Origin: Anadara kagoshimensis
Lineage: Eukaryota > Mollusca > Bivalvia > Arcoida > Arcidae
Direction of reading: 5' to 3'
DNA: 64,000 nt
Assembly: GCA_021292105.1 (NCBI GenBank)
Contig: CM037869.1
Location: forward strand, 45,486,832 to 45,550,831
This document shows positions 53,601-63,845 of the stretch, in pieces (the first letter of the stretch is position 1; every line of letters begins with the position of its first letter). The translations under genes and the position numbers were made by a program. The notes under the pieces are model-generated. The model saw only the letters and a list, made by a program, of their open reading frames with translations, was not told the origin of the DNA and did no database searches.

Positions 53601-56600
53601 AGAGTACAGATATGTCAAAAGTGTACCACTAAGCTAACAAAGTATGGTCAAAATGACTGCCCAAATATAGATATCACGCGCAACTTTCAAAAACCAAAAA
53701 GATATTTGAAACCAAAGACCGATATGAGCTGCAGATACTAGTACAGTATCTAACTTTTAACAGGTCTGTACTGTGTCCAAGAATAGAAGGGCGATTTTGT
53801 TAAGTACACATGTGACATCACCCAAATTGCAGTCTCTATTTTAGAATACATACCTTATAACGGTAGGGTATGATTCTGTGACGTAAATCTGTGACATTGC
53901 CCATCCTGAGGCTATCCCCAGCTTCATTGTCAAGGAGAAACCATTTATCAACTTTCCTTGTAGATCATGGTCAATATCTGAAAATATTGAGAAACATTAA
54001 TTATATTTCAATGAAGTGTCTGCAATTCAATGAAATGTCTCCAATTCAATGAAGCGTCTGCAATTCAATAAAACGTTTGTATGTATTACAAGTTCAAGAT
54101 AAACATTTCAATTACTAAAAAATAAGCGTAAGCGTGTACTTGATAACAAAATTGTTTTTTTGTATTTTATTAACATCTTCGAATTTCAATAAAGCGTTTT
54201 TATTTCAATGAAGAGTTTGCACTTAATTGAAGATTAATTTACATTTCAATTAAGCGTTTTGGTTTCAATGACGTTAGACGATCGTAACTGGTATGTATCT
54301 GAAAATGGGAATATATTTTTCAGTTAACAAACATTTATAATAACAAGAGGCCCATGGGCCTGATACGCTCACCTGATAACTAATGGCTAGCTGATAGATT
54401 TAAAGAAAACATAAATACTAAACCCCAATGACTTTTTTCTTTACATCATGATAACCGTTGTATCATTACCTACAACATTCTAGTATACATGCCTATACAA
54501 AAAGTTAATAGTTTTCAAGATAATTAACCATTTTAGTATTGTTTCACATCCGTGACCTTGACCTTTGAACCTATGACCTTTTTCTATACATCAAAATGAT
54601 CATTGTATCGATACTTACAACATTCTAATATACATGCCTATACAAAATGTTGATAGTTTTCGAGATAATTAACCATTTCGGTATTGTTTCGCATCTGTGA
54701 CCTTGACCTTTGAACCCATGACCTTTTTCTATACATCAAAATGATCGTTGTATCAATACCTACAACATTCTAATATACATGCCTATACTAAATGTTTCTA
54801 GTTTTCGAGATAATTAACCATTTCGGTATTGTTTCCCATCTGTGACCTTGACCTTTGAACACATGACCTTTTTCTATACATCAAAATGATCGTTGTATCA
54901 ATACCTACAACATTCTAATATACATGCCTATACAAAATGTTGATAGTTTTCGAGATAATTAACCATTTCGGTATTGTTTCGCATCTGTGACCTTGACCTT
55001 TGAACCCATGACCTTTTTCTATACAACAAAATGATCGTTGTATCAATACCTACAACATTCTAATATACATGCCTATACAAAAAGTTTATAGTTTTCGAGA
55101 TAATTAACCATTTCGGTATTGTTTCACATCTGTGACCTTGACATTTGAACCCATGACCTTTTTCTATACATCAAAATGATCGTTGTATCAATACCTACAA
55201 CATTCTAATATACATGCCTATAAAAATGTTTATAGTTTTTGAGATAATTAACCATTTCGGTATTGTTTCGCATCTGTGACCTTGACCTTTGAACCCATGA
55301 CCTTTTTCTATACATCAAAATGATCATTGTATCAATACCTACAACATTCTAATATACATGCCTATACAAAATGTTTATAGTTTTCGAGATAATTAACCAT
55401 TTCGGTATTGTTTCGCATCTGTGACCTTGACCTTTGAACCCATGACCTTTTTCTATACATCAAAATGATCGTTGTATCAATACCTACAACATTCTAATAT
55501 ACATGCCTGTACAAAATGTTTATAGTTTTCGAGATAATTAACCATTTCTGTATTGTTTTGCATCTGTGACCTTGACCTTTGAACCCATGACCTTTTTCTA
55601 TACATCAAAATGATCGTTGTATCAATACCTACAACATTTTAATATACATGCCTACACAAAATGTTTATAGTTTTCGAGATAATTAACCATTTGGGTATTG
55701 TTTCGCATCTGTGACCTTGACCTTTGAACCCATGACCTTTTTCTATACATCAAAATGATCGTTGTATCAATACCTACAACATTCTAATATACATGCCTAT
55801 ACAAAAAGTTTATAGTTTTCAAGATAATTAACCATTTGGGTATTGTTTCCCATCTGTGACCTTGACCTTTGAACCCATGACCTTTTTCTATACATCAAAA
55901 TGATCGTTGTATCAATACCTACAACATTCTAATATACATGCCTATACAAAATGTTTATAGTTTTCGAGATAATTAACCATTTTGGTATTGTTTCGCATCT
56001 GTGACCTTGACCTTTGAACCCATGACCTTTTTCTATACAACAAAATGATCGTTGTATCAATACCTACAACATTGTAATATACATGCCTATACAAAAAGTT
56101 TATAGTTTTGGAGATAATTAACCATTTGGGTATTGTTTCGCATCTGTGACCTTGACCTTTCAACCCATGACCTTTTTCTATACATCAAAATGATCGTTGT
56201 ATCAATACCTACAACATTCTAATATACATGCCTATACAAAATGTTTATAGTTTTCGAGATAATTAACCATTTGGGTATTGTTTCGCATCTCTGACCTTGA
56301 CCTTTGAACACATGACCTTTTTCTATACATCAAAATGATCGTTGTATCAATACCTACAAGATTCTTATATACATGCCTATACAAAAAGTTTATAGTTTTC
56401 GAGATAATAATTATAATGAGAGGTAAAAAAAAATAGGTCACGACCTTCACAATTGACCTTGACCTCATTTTGAAGATACTAACAAGAAGATGTCAAAACT
56501 GAAAACCCTATGTCATTATCTGGTCAAATAGTCAAGTTATAACAATTTGAAGCTATTTTACAATTTTTTCAAAATTAAACGCAAAACGCGTAACCTATTT

Positions 56601-59600
56601 TTATCAGAATTTCACAAAATGAACAAACTATAGGCTTAAGACCCTAGAGAAGCCAAATATCACATCAGATTTTTTCTCCAATCAGTACTTTCGGAGAAGA
56701 AGATTTTTTAAGATTTTTGCACCCCTAGGTCACCTTGACCTAGTTATGGTAGCCATGGCAACGCCACGAACAAATCTGAATTGCACGGCCCATATATACT
56801 TCTGACAAAGTTTCATTAAAAACTGTCCAGTAGTTTCAGAGGAGAAGTCGAAAATAGGTGTTAACGACGCACACACGCACACACGCACACACGCACATAC
56901 ACACGCTGCGCTATGCCATAAGCTCACATGACCTTCGGTCAGGTGAGCTAAAAATAAAGGTTTAAAAAAATTGTCCTAATGGGACAATGAAAAATACAGT
57001 TTTTTTTTTCAATTTAATCATAAAATACATGTATAGTAAATGACAGGACTAATGCCCATATATTGTGCACTCTGCACAATACCTGTAAAGAAATACATGT
57101 ACCAATTTGAGTTGAGACGTTCACATTACAAATCAAGACAACAGAAAAAAGTCTGGAAATCACAATAATTGCCGATAATTTCGAAAAATGAATTTTATCA
57201 AACTAATAATTTCAGGTGCGCAAGTAACACCTGTGCAAAACTTTAGAAAAAATGGATCATACATAACCGAGTAAATCTCCAAACAAAATAATGTCTACGG
57301 AAGACGTGATTCCAATATATCCCTCTTACTTCGTAGCGGAGGGTACGATAATACGTATGCTAAAATTGTTACCTGAGATCTGAACAAAGGCCACAACTAA
57401 CCCAGATATCCCAGCTATGGTGAAAAATAAAAATGTTGTTCCTTTCCTGCCTAAACTGAAATAAAATGAAATAAAAATTATATGAAAAAAACTATCTGCA
57501 CTTAAATATATATAATTTTGCAGTCTATTTTAATGCAATATTACTGCATTGTGCATTGGAATAATTGCACATGAATGACATACCATACCCATTTTTACTT
57601 TTCACCGCATGATAATATAATTATTTTAGTATGATGAACCTTTCTTGATTTGGATTTTAGGTTACCGAGAAAGTCTTTGATCCAGTTAAAAATGTCCAAA
57701 TACAAAGTAAAATACCCATATATGTACAGTCCAACCTGCCTTAAAGGTCAACTCTATCATAAGGGTCACCTGCTTATAAAGGCCAGTAGAATGGTTTCCC
57801 AATTGTTCTTTATTTGTATTATTTGAACCTGTATATAAAGGCCACCTGCCCATAAAGGCCAATTTTATTTGTTCCCTTGGGTGACCTTTATAGACAAGTT
57901 TGACTGTATGTATAATGGTTTCAAAAAGTATACTAGTAAGTAGCCTACGTGTTCATGTGGTCCTAAGCATACCATGTGCCTCTTACCTTCTTGGTTCAAT
58001 TCACAATCGGACAGGTTCTAGTATGAAAACGTTTGCCAGTGGTTGTCTTATGATACTATTAATTCGTCCACTATCAAAGAGCTAACCGCCTCGATATGGA
58101 TGAAAGTATCTTGACTTGAGCGTGAACCACCATCACTTTATTCCCCACTTGCAAAGCAGATTAACATTTGCGTTTAATTTTGGCAGTATTTTCTAATTTT
58201 AATTTCAATATGTTTAATGTGCACATAAATGAACGGCAAATTAAAGGCCCAGCGAACGTTAAACACTAAGCGAACGAATTGACGTATCGCCGGCTACGGC
58301 CACAATGTTCCGACAAAAGCCCGGCATACACACTAAAAGAATGAAAATCTGGACTGAATTGTGCCATTAATGACGTCACTGACACCAGTACGTCATTCGT
58401 TGCCGTGACGCTGCTTTGGTACCGTGATGGCGGCGAGTCGGAACATAAAAGGCATGGCCGGCGATACGTCAATGGGTGCCAAATCGACGTCTTATCTCGG
58501 CCCTACGTCAATGATATGACAGCAACAGCTTTTGGCAGGTGTTCGGTCTCGACAGCTTTCCGGAAGCTGTTGTCTATATCTGTAATCAACTTTTTTCGGT
58601 CACTAGGCAGTCGAGCTTTGACTCCCCATTCCGTCAGCTCAGTGTTAAATTTTCGACAGGGCTGTACCTAGTCCGACTAATCAGCCTACTAAACCCCCAT
58701 TTAAATTTTTTGACTTTTTGGAGGTTAGTGGTCTGACAGCTTCCATTATTGAATTCTTGAAATTTCTGGCGAAAACGCGCGATCTGATTGGTCAATGCAG
58801 ATAAGTAATGTTTTCACGATGCGAAAGTGACAGAGAGCTGAAGAGACATCAGAAAACCTTGTATTTCTACCGATATCGGTGGATTTTAATTAAAGGTTAA
58901 GCATGGATCGGGAGAATAATGCTTTAGGAAGTGATCGATGTTGTCAACAAGAGCGAGGTAAGGAAATACTTGAAGTTATCGACGCGTGTTTTCGTTTCTG
59001 CCGTTTTCGCCAGAAATTTTAAGAATTCAATAATGGAAGCTGTCAGACCACAAACCTCCAACAAGTCAAAAAATTAAAATGGGGGTTTGGTGGACTGATT
59101 AGTCGGACTAGGCTGTACCTATCGTCTTATCTCGGCTACAATGACAGCAGTTCTTTTGGCAGGTTTTCGGTCACTTACTATCCATATCTCGACAGCTATC
59201 CGGAAGCTGATGTTTATTTGCATGTAGTGTTTCGGTTACTCGGCGCTAGTTTCTTTTGTCAGTTCAACGTTAAAATAAGTAACAGTCCTGTCCATGTATA
59301 CTTTTTCCACTTACCATCTAGATAAATGAAAGATCATCACAGATGTTGGTATTTCAACAAGAGCAAGCAGTGCCATGTTAAGATACAGATTTCCCGACAG
59401 TTGTTGAATTCCAAAAGCTATGGCGTAGTAGGCATATCCACATGAAAACCTATGTAAGAAATAAATAGAAAAATATAATTCAATATTTCACACTTCCCGG
59501 GTAAAGCTAGATAAATAACAAGTGCTCGCCCTTCCGGAGTACATGACCTCACTTTCATGGTGGAAGTTCGTGTGTTTAACTAAATTTTAACCGAGTTTTA

Positions 59601-59684
59601 TTTTGCTTTTGGGGTTGTGGTTTGGTTAGATAAGAAGTGGATCCAGAATATAAGGACAGAACCTTACATTGGGATTGGGATTTG

Positions 59685-59731
<47 letters not shown>

Positions 59732-62700
59732 TATATATATATATGCATTAATTTACGAACAGACGTTATATGACGCAAATAGTTCAGAACAATGCAATGT
59801 TAATTTGTTTACTTTTACTCTTAGCTGCGATTTCCATTAATAAAATGTCAAATGTACTTAAAGTTTTAGCCCTAAGTACGACTTGCTGTTCAAATGTTTC
59901 AAATTTTCTCCAACAATATCAAATTTTTCGCGTAGACTTAATTAGTCATCTTCACAGGTATTATCAAAGCTAGCTAAAGTATTCTCATAAGCAGCTCTAA
60001 ACGTATTACAGAAGTTCCATGGAGGGCTTATTGAATTATCTCCGGTATTATCTTAGACACATGAATGGTACCGGCCCGTCAAACGTTAATCACTAAGCTA
60101 AAGGTTAGTTGAATGTTGCTTAACGTCGCATCAGCATTTTTTCAGCTTTTCGCGACGAGAACTATTTTATTAATCTCTATAGATTAATCTATGAACACTT
60201 TTGTTTATGTATGAGAAGTGCGAACGTGTTGTTTGGTCTGCCTTGTACTAGCGCGCACTCATGGCGACTTTCACGTCCTAGCTCACAGAGTCAGTATGCC
60301 ACAGACAAGCGCACCACTCCCCCAGCCACATTATACTGATACCAGGTGAAACAGTAAAGGCCAACGGCTAGGAAATTTCACTTTCCCACAGTCATGTGGT
60401 CTGAGCAGGACACGAACTCACAGGGGTGAGAGACCCTGACTGAGCTAATGAATTAGTGCTGAGTCGGCAGTTCATCTTGGCCTCTCGTTAGCTATATCTC
60501 GACAGTTTTTGGGCATCAAATATCTCTTGCTCAATAATTGTCACTTGGCATTCGAATTCTTTTCTTTACATCAATTTTAAACGTTCGACAGATCTGTACT
60601 GTACAGCTTGGTCATTGTGATAAGCGACTCTCAGCATCCGTTGCGTGCTGGACTCTGTTTTGACTTGATTCTCAACATGTATTGCGTGTTGGACTTATGG
60701 ACAGTTTGTATGCGTCTGCTATGACCTGCTGAGGAAATTTATTGCGTTACGAATTTAGATATGTTCTTCGGAACTTCAAATGATATGAACTTGAATTGTT
60801 ATTATTATCAAGAAATAACGTAGTGGCACCCCTAGATCGCTATTGTTGGGTTGTAATTGGCTAACCTTTAATTGCTTACATTAATGTAATTCTGTCACTT
60901 GTCGTAACTTATGTTGACTCAGAAATAATTTGCCAAAGACCCATTTGTTTGAACTGTAAGGATTGATGATTGCATGACATCTCAATGAAACTTGCTGTTT
61001 TACCATTAACTCTCACAACTGATTATTGGTCGAATTGTATGACCGAGTACAATGAACCATGGTACAAAATGGAATAACTTAAACGAACTTATTTTTCGCG
61101 GTGTACTAATTTTAGCTTATTTGGCGGTCATATGTTTTGCGCGAAAATTAATACTGAGCAAAAATTGTAGTATGCTTAATATGTTATTGTGCATATTTAA
61201 AACACACGAAAATTAAACAATGTGGATATGTCTAAATTTCAAATACCTTGGAAATAAATACACGGGCAATTAAATATAGTCACCTCAATAGTAATGTGAC
61301 ACAGCTGTACTCATTCTTACCACTGCGGTAGCTCAGTCGGTAGAGTGTTCGCTCCGTAAGTGGTAGGTCGTGGGTTCGAACCCCGGCCGGGTCTGACCTC
61401 AAGACTTGAAAGTGAGTAGTGACTGTTCTTTCGCCAAGCACTCAGCATTACGAAATGAAAGTCACGGTTCTTTCGGATGGAAACTTAAAATAAACAAGGT
61501 CCCATGTCACGGTGGGCTTGACACGTTAAAGAACCCTGCCATCGTATCTTCGCAACTTCGCTTCTTCGCGTTCAGGTCGAACGAGCAATCATGTCAATAC
61601 GCCGGTGTTTCTAGAGTCCGGTGCCATTGTAGTGGTGAGCGGACACGTACTTGAACACGTCTCAGAAAACGCGAATATAACGAATACATGGATAGTACGA
61701 AGTCAAATATTGGGCCCGACCGCTCCTCTATATAAACCTTTATATAACAATAAACGAAGCCGCTTTATAACGAAGTTAAAGATATAGTCCAAATGGCTTC
61801 GTTATAAACGTGTTTTACTATATACATAATTATGCATGTACTGTATTTCCATAAATTCAATGCACATGGAAAATGCAAGAATAAAGTCGTATTTTCCAAC
61901 AAACTCACAAAAAAATTGTCAAAACTTAATACAAAATATACTGACCTAATAGGGAAAAATATTTTTCATTCATGAAAAAATATTTACAATTCCATTATTA
62001 CAACTTCGATAACACTTTAATTGTCATTATATGTTATCAGCCGATAACAACAATAGAAAGTAGTTCCGGCTTTGTTGACAATCTGTGTGTCAACGGGTTT
62101 CTAGATCCCCACTTTGGCGTTACGTGTAACGTTGAAAACGGGAAAACCAAAAGATATTCACACTACGCCCAATAATTTCAGTCAGGTATACTCACAAATT
62201 CTACGTTTTCAAATTGCACGTTTATTTTTAACATGAGAATGTAAACCAATATGTAATTATTCAATAAAAAATCATATAGAAGGAAAAGTCTGTACTATTT
62301 TTTCACGTTGACAGTATCATCGGAATTTCCATCCGCCATTAACACAGTGGAGCACCATCGAAATATAAATTGTATATGTTTGTTAAAGTTACCATGGGAA
62401 ATATTGAAAATATAAGAAATAAAGACAATTGTGTTGTAAGTTATCGTGGTTTAACAAAGAATGGCCTTTCGCAAATTTATCATGAAATGCTTCGCATTTC
62501 ATTCAATTTGCGAAAGGCCATTCTTAGTTATACCATGATAACTAACAATACAATTGTCTTTATTTCTTAAGTGAACTTAATTCTGTACATAGAGCCATTT
62601 TTTAACTTTTTAACAAAACAACAAATATGACTATGTCAAAATTATCCCTTCTGTACCTTCTTACTTGGAACAACTATAAACGTTATGTCATAATTTGAAT

Positions 62701-63249
62701 ATTCATGATGATCACACCTGGAAAAACCCGAGCAACGTTAACAATGACCTACCTGACCCTAAATGCCCTGATGTAACTTTGAATAAGGCCCAATTGGTGT
62801 ATAAACTTGATCAAATTTCCACAATTTTCGCAAAATTTCTCTATGTACAGAAGAACTGAACAATAATGTTTTTAATTTTAAAAATATAATTTGGTTAGGT
62901 CAGTGCATTTTAAATGCATTTTATTGATAGTTTAATGGAAACATTTTCAATTAAAAGAAATAAAGATTAAAAACCATGTGCCATCAATTTATGGAAATAC
63001 AGTAATACTCACCAGCCCACAGAGTGACATATCGTTATCCTGGCCAGTTTTAAGGAGTAAAATAGATCTTTAATTGTATATGTCCGATCCGGTTGTTGTT
63101 CATTGTCCAGTTCCGTTTCCAGCATCCGGCTCAGTTTTTCATAATTCCTCAGGACAGATCCGTTGGTCTTGGCAATTCTTCGTACCACGTGCTCAGCTTT
63201 CTGTAATTTCGATTGACTCACTAACCAACGAAAACTTTCTGGTAAAAAC
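50433..63249 (-). CDS. SLC22A-like: SLC22-family organic cation/carnitine-type transporter, 3' six exons (5' part beyond window)
   Basis: Exons, minus strand: 63013-63249, 59315-59449, 57373-57455, 53854-53977, 51689-51761, 50433-50642. All GT-AG borders agree in phase and give 286 residues plus stop, about the C-terminal half of a usual 550-residue transporter. Family signatures in order: LPESFRWLVS (start of the loop after TM6), a TIKDLF block, the LSGNLYLNMALLALVEIP helices, LGRKGTT between TM8 and TM9, TESYPTVIR between TM10 and TM11 (usually ELYPT..R), RISGMVAPQ, and LPETRNQILPDTLED in the cytosolic tail. The protein moves organic cations or zwitterions across the plasma membrane in this family; the substrate cannot be told from the C-terminal half. 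The first exon present starts in mid-codon, so upstream exons lie to the right of base 64000. Confidence 0.93.
50714..50930. mobile_element. MITE family 2
   Basis: CCCCGGTTTCACAATAATTC at the left and GAATGATTGTAAAACTGGG at the right. Confidence 0.82.
51123..51350 (+). mobile_element. tRNA-derived SINE, family C
   Basis: Head GAGGCCTCAGTGGTTGACCG, B box GAGTTCGAGTTCCACTCG (with a small internal duplication), 3' end GAATCTTTACTGGGCG. Confidence 0.78.
51395..51610 (+). repeat. Dispersed repeat (CTTCCCTGGTGGAAGTTCACG)
   Basis: Second near-full copy of the repeat at 37770-37975, with an extra AGCTAAACGCGAGG stretch. Confidence 0.82.
51689..51761 (-). CDS. SLC22A-like: SLC22 exon with RISGMVAPQ
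   Basis: Acceptor GATTTGTAG|AAATAATGG, donor ATGGCG|GTAAGT. Encodes NNGYGFVNSLSRISGMVAPQ; only 73 nt. Confidence 0.94.
52077..52460. mobile_element. MITE family 1, long copy
   Basis: Left ACAGTACAGGCCTGTCGAAA, right GTGTTAAACTTTCGACACTG. Confidence 0.75.
52861..53009. mobile_element. MITE family 3
   Basis: Left TACAGTCAAACCTGTCTAC, right TTTAAAGCAGATTGGATC, interior CAATTGGGATACAACTCTAC. Confidence 0.85.
53310..53510. repeat. GGGCAATAACTCC dispersed repeat
   Basis: TAACTCCCAGGAACATGGGC, ATGTGGATGCTTTGCACC and GAAATAGTGCTTCATTG match 29277-29450. Confidence 0.75.
53604..53774. mobile_element. MITE family 1
   Basis: Left AGTACAGATATGTCAAAAG, right TTTTAACAGGTCTGTACTG. Confidence 0.75.
53854..53977 (-). 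CDS. SLC22A-like: SLC22 exon with ESYPTVIR
   Basis: Acceptor CAATATTTTCAG|ATATTG, donor ATAAG|GTATGT. Encodes a membrane helix (GFSLTMKLGIASGW) and TESYPTVIR. Confidence 0.95.
54005..54290. repeat. About 20-bp degenerate repeat (TTTCAATGAAGCGT)
   Basis: Tight copies at 54008-54080 and looser ones (TTTCAATAAAGCGTTTT, TTTCAATTAAGCGTTTT) to 54275. Confidence 0.75.
54450..56408. repeat. 145-bp tandem array, about 13 units
   Basis: GTGACCTTGACCTTTGAACC recurs at 54552, 54697, 54842, 54987, 55132, 55276, 55421, 55566, 55711, 55856, 56001, 56146 and 56291. The step is 145 bases (one is 144). Units are nearly identical, including AATATACATGCCTATAC and GATAATTAACCATTT. The reverse strand of the shared core reads GGTTCAAAGGTCAAGGTCAC. 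Confidence 0.97.
56870..56905. repeat. CACACG microsatellite
   Basis: About six ACACACGC units inside the 3' part of the Helitron-like element. Confidence 0.85.
57373..57455 (-). CDS. SLC22A-like: SLC22 exon with LGRKGTT
   Basis: Acceptor CATTTTATTTCAG|TTTAGG, donor TCTCAG|GTAACA. Encodes LGRKGTTFLFF and a hydrophobic helix. Confidence 0.94.
57726..57908. mobile_element. MITE family 3
   Basis: Left ACAGTCCAACCTGCCTTAAA, right TTTATAGACAAGTTTGACTG. Confidence 0.85.
57965..58135 (+). mobile_element. SINE family C fragment
   Basis: TTGGTTCAATTCACAATCGG (decayed B box) then CCGCCTCGATATGGATGAAA and CTTGACTTGAGCGTGAACC. Confidence 0.6.
58244..58668. mobile_element. MITE family 1 carrying a family 4 MITE
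   Basis: Left CCCAGCGAACGTTAAACACT, right GTTAAATTTTCGACAGGG. The 194-bp family 4 element sits at 58279-58472 just inside the left terminus. Confidence 0.8.
58279..58472. mobile_element. MITE family 4
   Basis: TTGACGTATCGCCGGCTACG and GGCCGGCGATACGTCAA. The interior (GTACGTCATTCGTTGCCGTG) is the reverse complement of the interior at 25175-25380. Confidence 0.9.
58669..59110. mobile_element. 442-bp MULE-like TIR element with 9-bp TSD
   Basis: Inverted termini of about 100 bp begin TAGTCCGACTAATCAG and continue through CCCCCATTT, GACAGCTTCCATTATTG and TTTCTGGCGAAAAC. GGCTGTACC occurs directly outside both ends (58660-58668 and 59111-59119). Long TIRs with a 9-bp duplication are typical of Mutator-like elements. 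No transposase. Confidence 0.9.
59111..59295. mobile_element. MITE family 1, second tail
   Basis: Repeats the interior and right part of the preceding copy (GTCTTATCTCGGCTACAATG, GACAGCTATCCGGAAGCTG) without a left terminus, suggesting a tandem or rearranged copy. Confidence 0.6.
59315..59449 (-). CDS. SLC22A-like: SLC22 exon with TM7-TM8
   Basis: Acceptor CTTACATAG|GTTTTC, donor AGATG|GTAAGT. Encodes FSCGYAYYAIAFGIQQLSGN and LYLNMALLALVEIPTSVMIF. Confidence 0.95.
59684..59744. repeat. CA/AT compound microsatellite
   Basis: About twenty CA units passing into AT repeats. Confidence 0.96.
60067..60604. mobile_element. MITE family 1 interrupted by a family B SINE
   Basis: Left part CCGGCCCGTCAAACGTTAAT, right part CGTTCGACAGATCTGTAC; the SINE occupies 60112-60437. 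Confidence 0.82.
60112..60437 (-). mobile_element. tRNA-Arg-like SINE, family B, 5' truncated
   Basis: Minus strand: GTGAGTTCGTGTCCTGCTC (B box region), TTTCCTAGCCGTTGGCC, GTGCGCGCTAGTACAAG, then GCGACGTTAAGCAACATTC. The A-box half is missing. Confidence 0.85.
61321..61545 (+). mobile_element. tRNA-derived SINE, family A, best-preserved head
   Basis: CTGCGGTAGCTCAGTCGG with A box, GGGTTCGAACCCCGGCC with B box, then the family body; the usual 3' end is missing. Confidence 0.9.
62414..62568. mobile_element. 155-bp imperfect hairpin element
   Basis: Arms AAGAAATAAAGACAATTG and CAATTGTCTTTATTTCTT, with further pairing of AGAATGGCCTTTCGCAAAT and ATTTGCGAAAGGCCATTCT around the centre ATGAAATGCTTCGCATTTCAT. 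The outer A-rich arm end resembles that of the hairpin at 30831. Confidence 0.88.
63013..63249 (-). CDS. SLC22A-like: SLC22 exon with LPESFRWLVS (first exon in window)
   Basis: Acceptor TTCTTATTTAAG|G with a TA-rich tract upstream, donor GGGCTG|GTGAGT. Encodes FLPESFRWLVSQSKLQ, the charged intracellular loop and TIKDLFYSLKLARITICHS. Begins with the last base of a codon. Confidence 0.93.
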
Positions 63250-63270
63250 CTTAAATAAGAAAATTATAAA

Positions 63271-63272
<2 letters not shown>

Positions 63273-63338
<66 letters not shown>

Positions 63339-63342
63339 ATAA
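63273..63342. repeat. TA microsatellite
   Basis: About thirty TA units starting about 25 bases upstream of an SLC22 acceptor. Confidence 0.97.
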
Positions 63343-63565
63343 TATTTTAACCTAAAATATCCCAAAACTTAGCCAAAAAGACAAATTTTTTGGTGATTTG
63401 TTTTATTTGAGAAAGGTACTTTAAAGTTATATAAAAATTCCCACAATACCAGAAGTGCCCTTGCAATGGTGCAACTATTGAAAATAGTCAGATTGCATTT
63501 TTTTGTAAATTAAAATAAAGAAATGTAATTTGTTTACTGTGTAGGGAAGTTAAAAAAGGTAAAGT

Positions 63566-63845
63566 CTGTCCCGAGCCATTAGTCCCATCAGGCCGGAGCT
63601 TATCCCGGTTTCGGTGGCGTTAAGCGACTGAGAGTACAAGACTCTCCCCTGAATAGGACGCCGGTCCATCGCAGGGTTAACCCCCAGCATTTTGCTGGTA
63701 CTCATTTATTTTTCAGCTGAGTGAACTGGAACAACGTGAAATTAAGTGTCTTGCTCAAGGACACAACACATCGCCCGATCCAGAGATCGAACCCACGACC
63801 TTCGAATCATGAATACAACGCCTTAACCACTAGGCCACGCACGTG
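63566..63845 (-). mobile_element. tRNA-derived SINE, family D
   Basis: Minus-strand head GTGCGTGGCCTAGTGGTTAA, B box GTGGGTTCGATCTCTGG, then TCCTTGAGCAAGACACTTAA, a central block of a type shared by SINEs of many metazoans, and GCGATGGACCGGCGTCC. It may correspond to a described conserved-domain SINE superfamily; which one cannot be fixed here. Confidence 0.85.

Larger units (their letters stand above)
51762..53853 (-). other. SLC22 intron: MITEs and dispersed repeat
   Basis: Holds family 1 MITEs (52077-52460, 53604-53774), a family 3 MITE (52861-53009) and the GGGCAATAACTCC-type repeat (53310-53510). Confidence 0.8.
54342..56951. mobile_element. Helitron-like (pearl-type) non-autonomous element
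   Basis: 5' end AACAAGAGGCCCATGGGCC. 3' end: hairpin TGACCTTCGGTCA followed by GGTGAGCTAA, that is a short stem-loop about ten bases before CTAA, as at Helitron 3' termini (CTRR). A large tandem array occupies the core, as in bivalve 'pearl' elements, which are regarded as Helitron-related. TCACCTGA near the left and TCAGGTGA near the right are also complementary. No Rep/helicase is encoded. Confidence 0.78.
53978..57372 (-). other. SLC22 intron with Helitron-like element
   Basis: Besides the 2.6-kb element it contains a roughly 20-bp tandem repeat built on CAATTCAATGAAGCGTCTG at 54005-54290. Confidence 0.85.
57456..59314 (-). other. SLC22 intron dense in TIR elements
   Basis: Contains a family 3 MITE, a SINE fragment, family 1 MITE copies with a family 4 MITE inside, and a MULE-like element. 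Hardly any unique sequence is left. Confidence 0.85.
59450..63012 (-). other. SLC22 intron of 3.6 kb
   Basis: Holds a fragment of the TGGTGGAAGTTCG repeat (59500-59635), a CA/AT microsatellite (59684-59744), a family 1 MITE split by a SINE (60067-60604), a family A SINE (61321-61545) and a hairpin element (62414-62568). 60605-61320 and 61850-62410 show nothing recognisable; 61675-61840 has ATAACGAAGCC/GGCTTCGTTAT inverted words. Confidence 0.8.

Noticed and set aside
54450..56408. Coding repeats (open frames on the minus strand)
   Set aside because: 145 is not a multiple of three, so frames break at every unit; the array is non-coding satellite.
57900..58085. 61-codon plus-strand ORF
   Set aside because: Falls in a SINE fragment and the end of a MITE.
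62370..62570. 66-codon ORF
   Set aside because: Lies across both arms of a hairpin element; the frame is a by-product of the palindrome.
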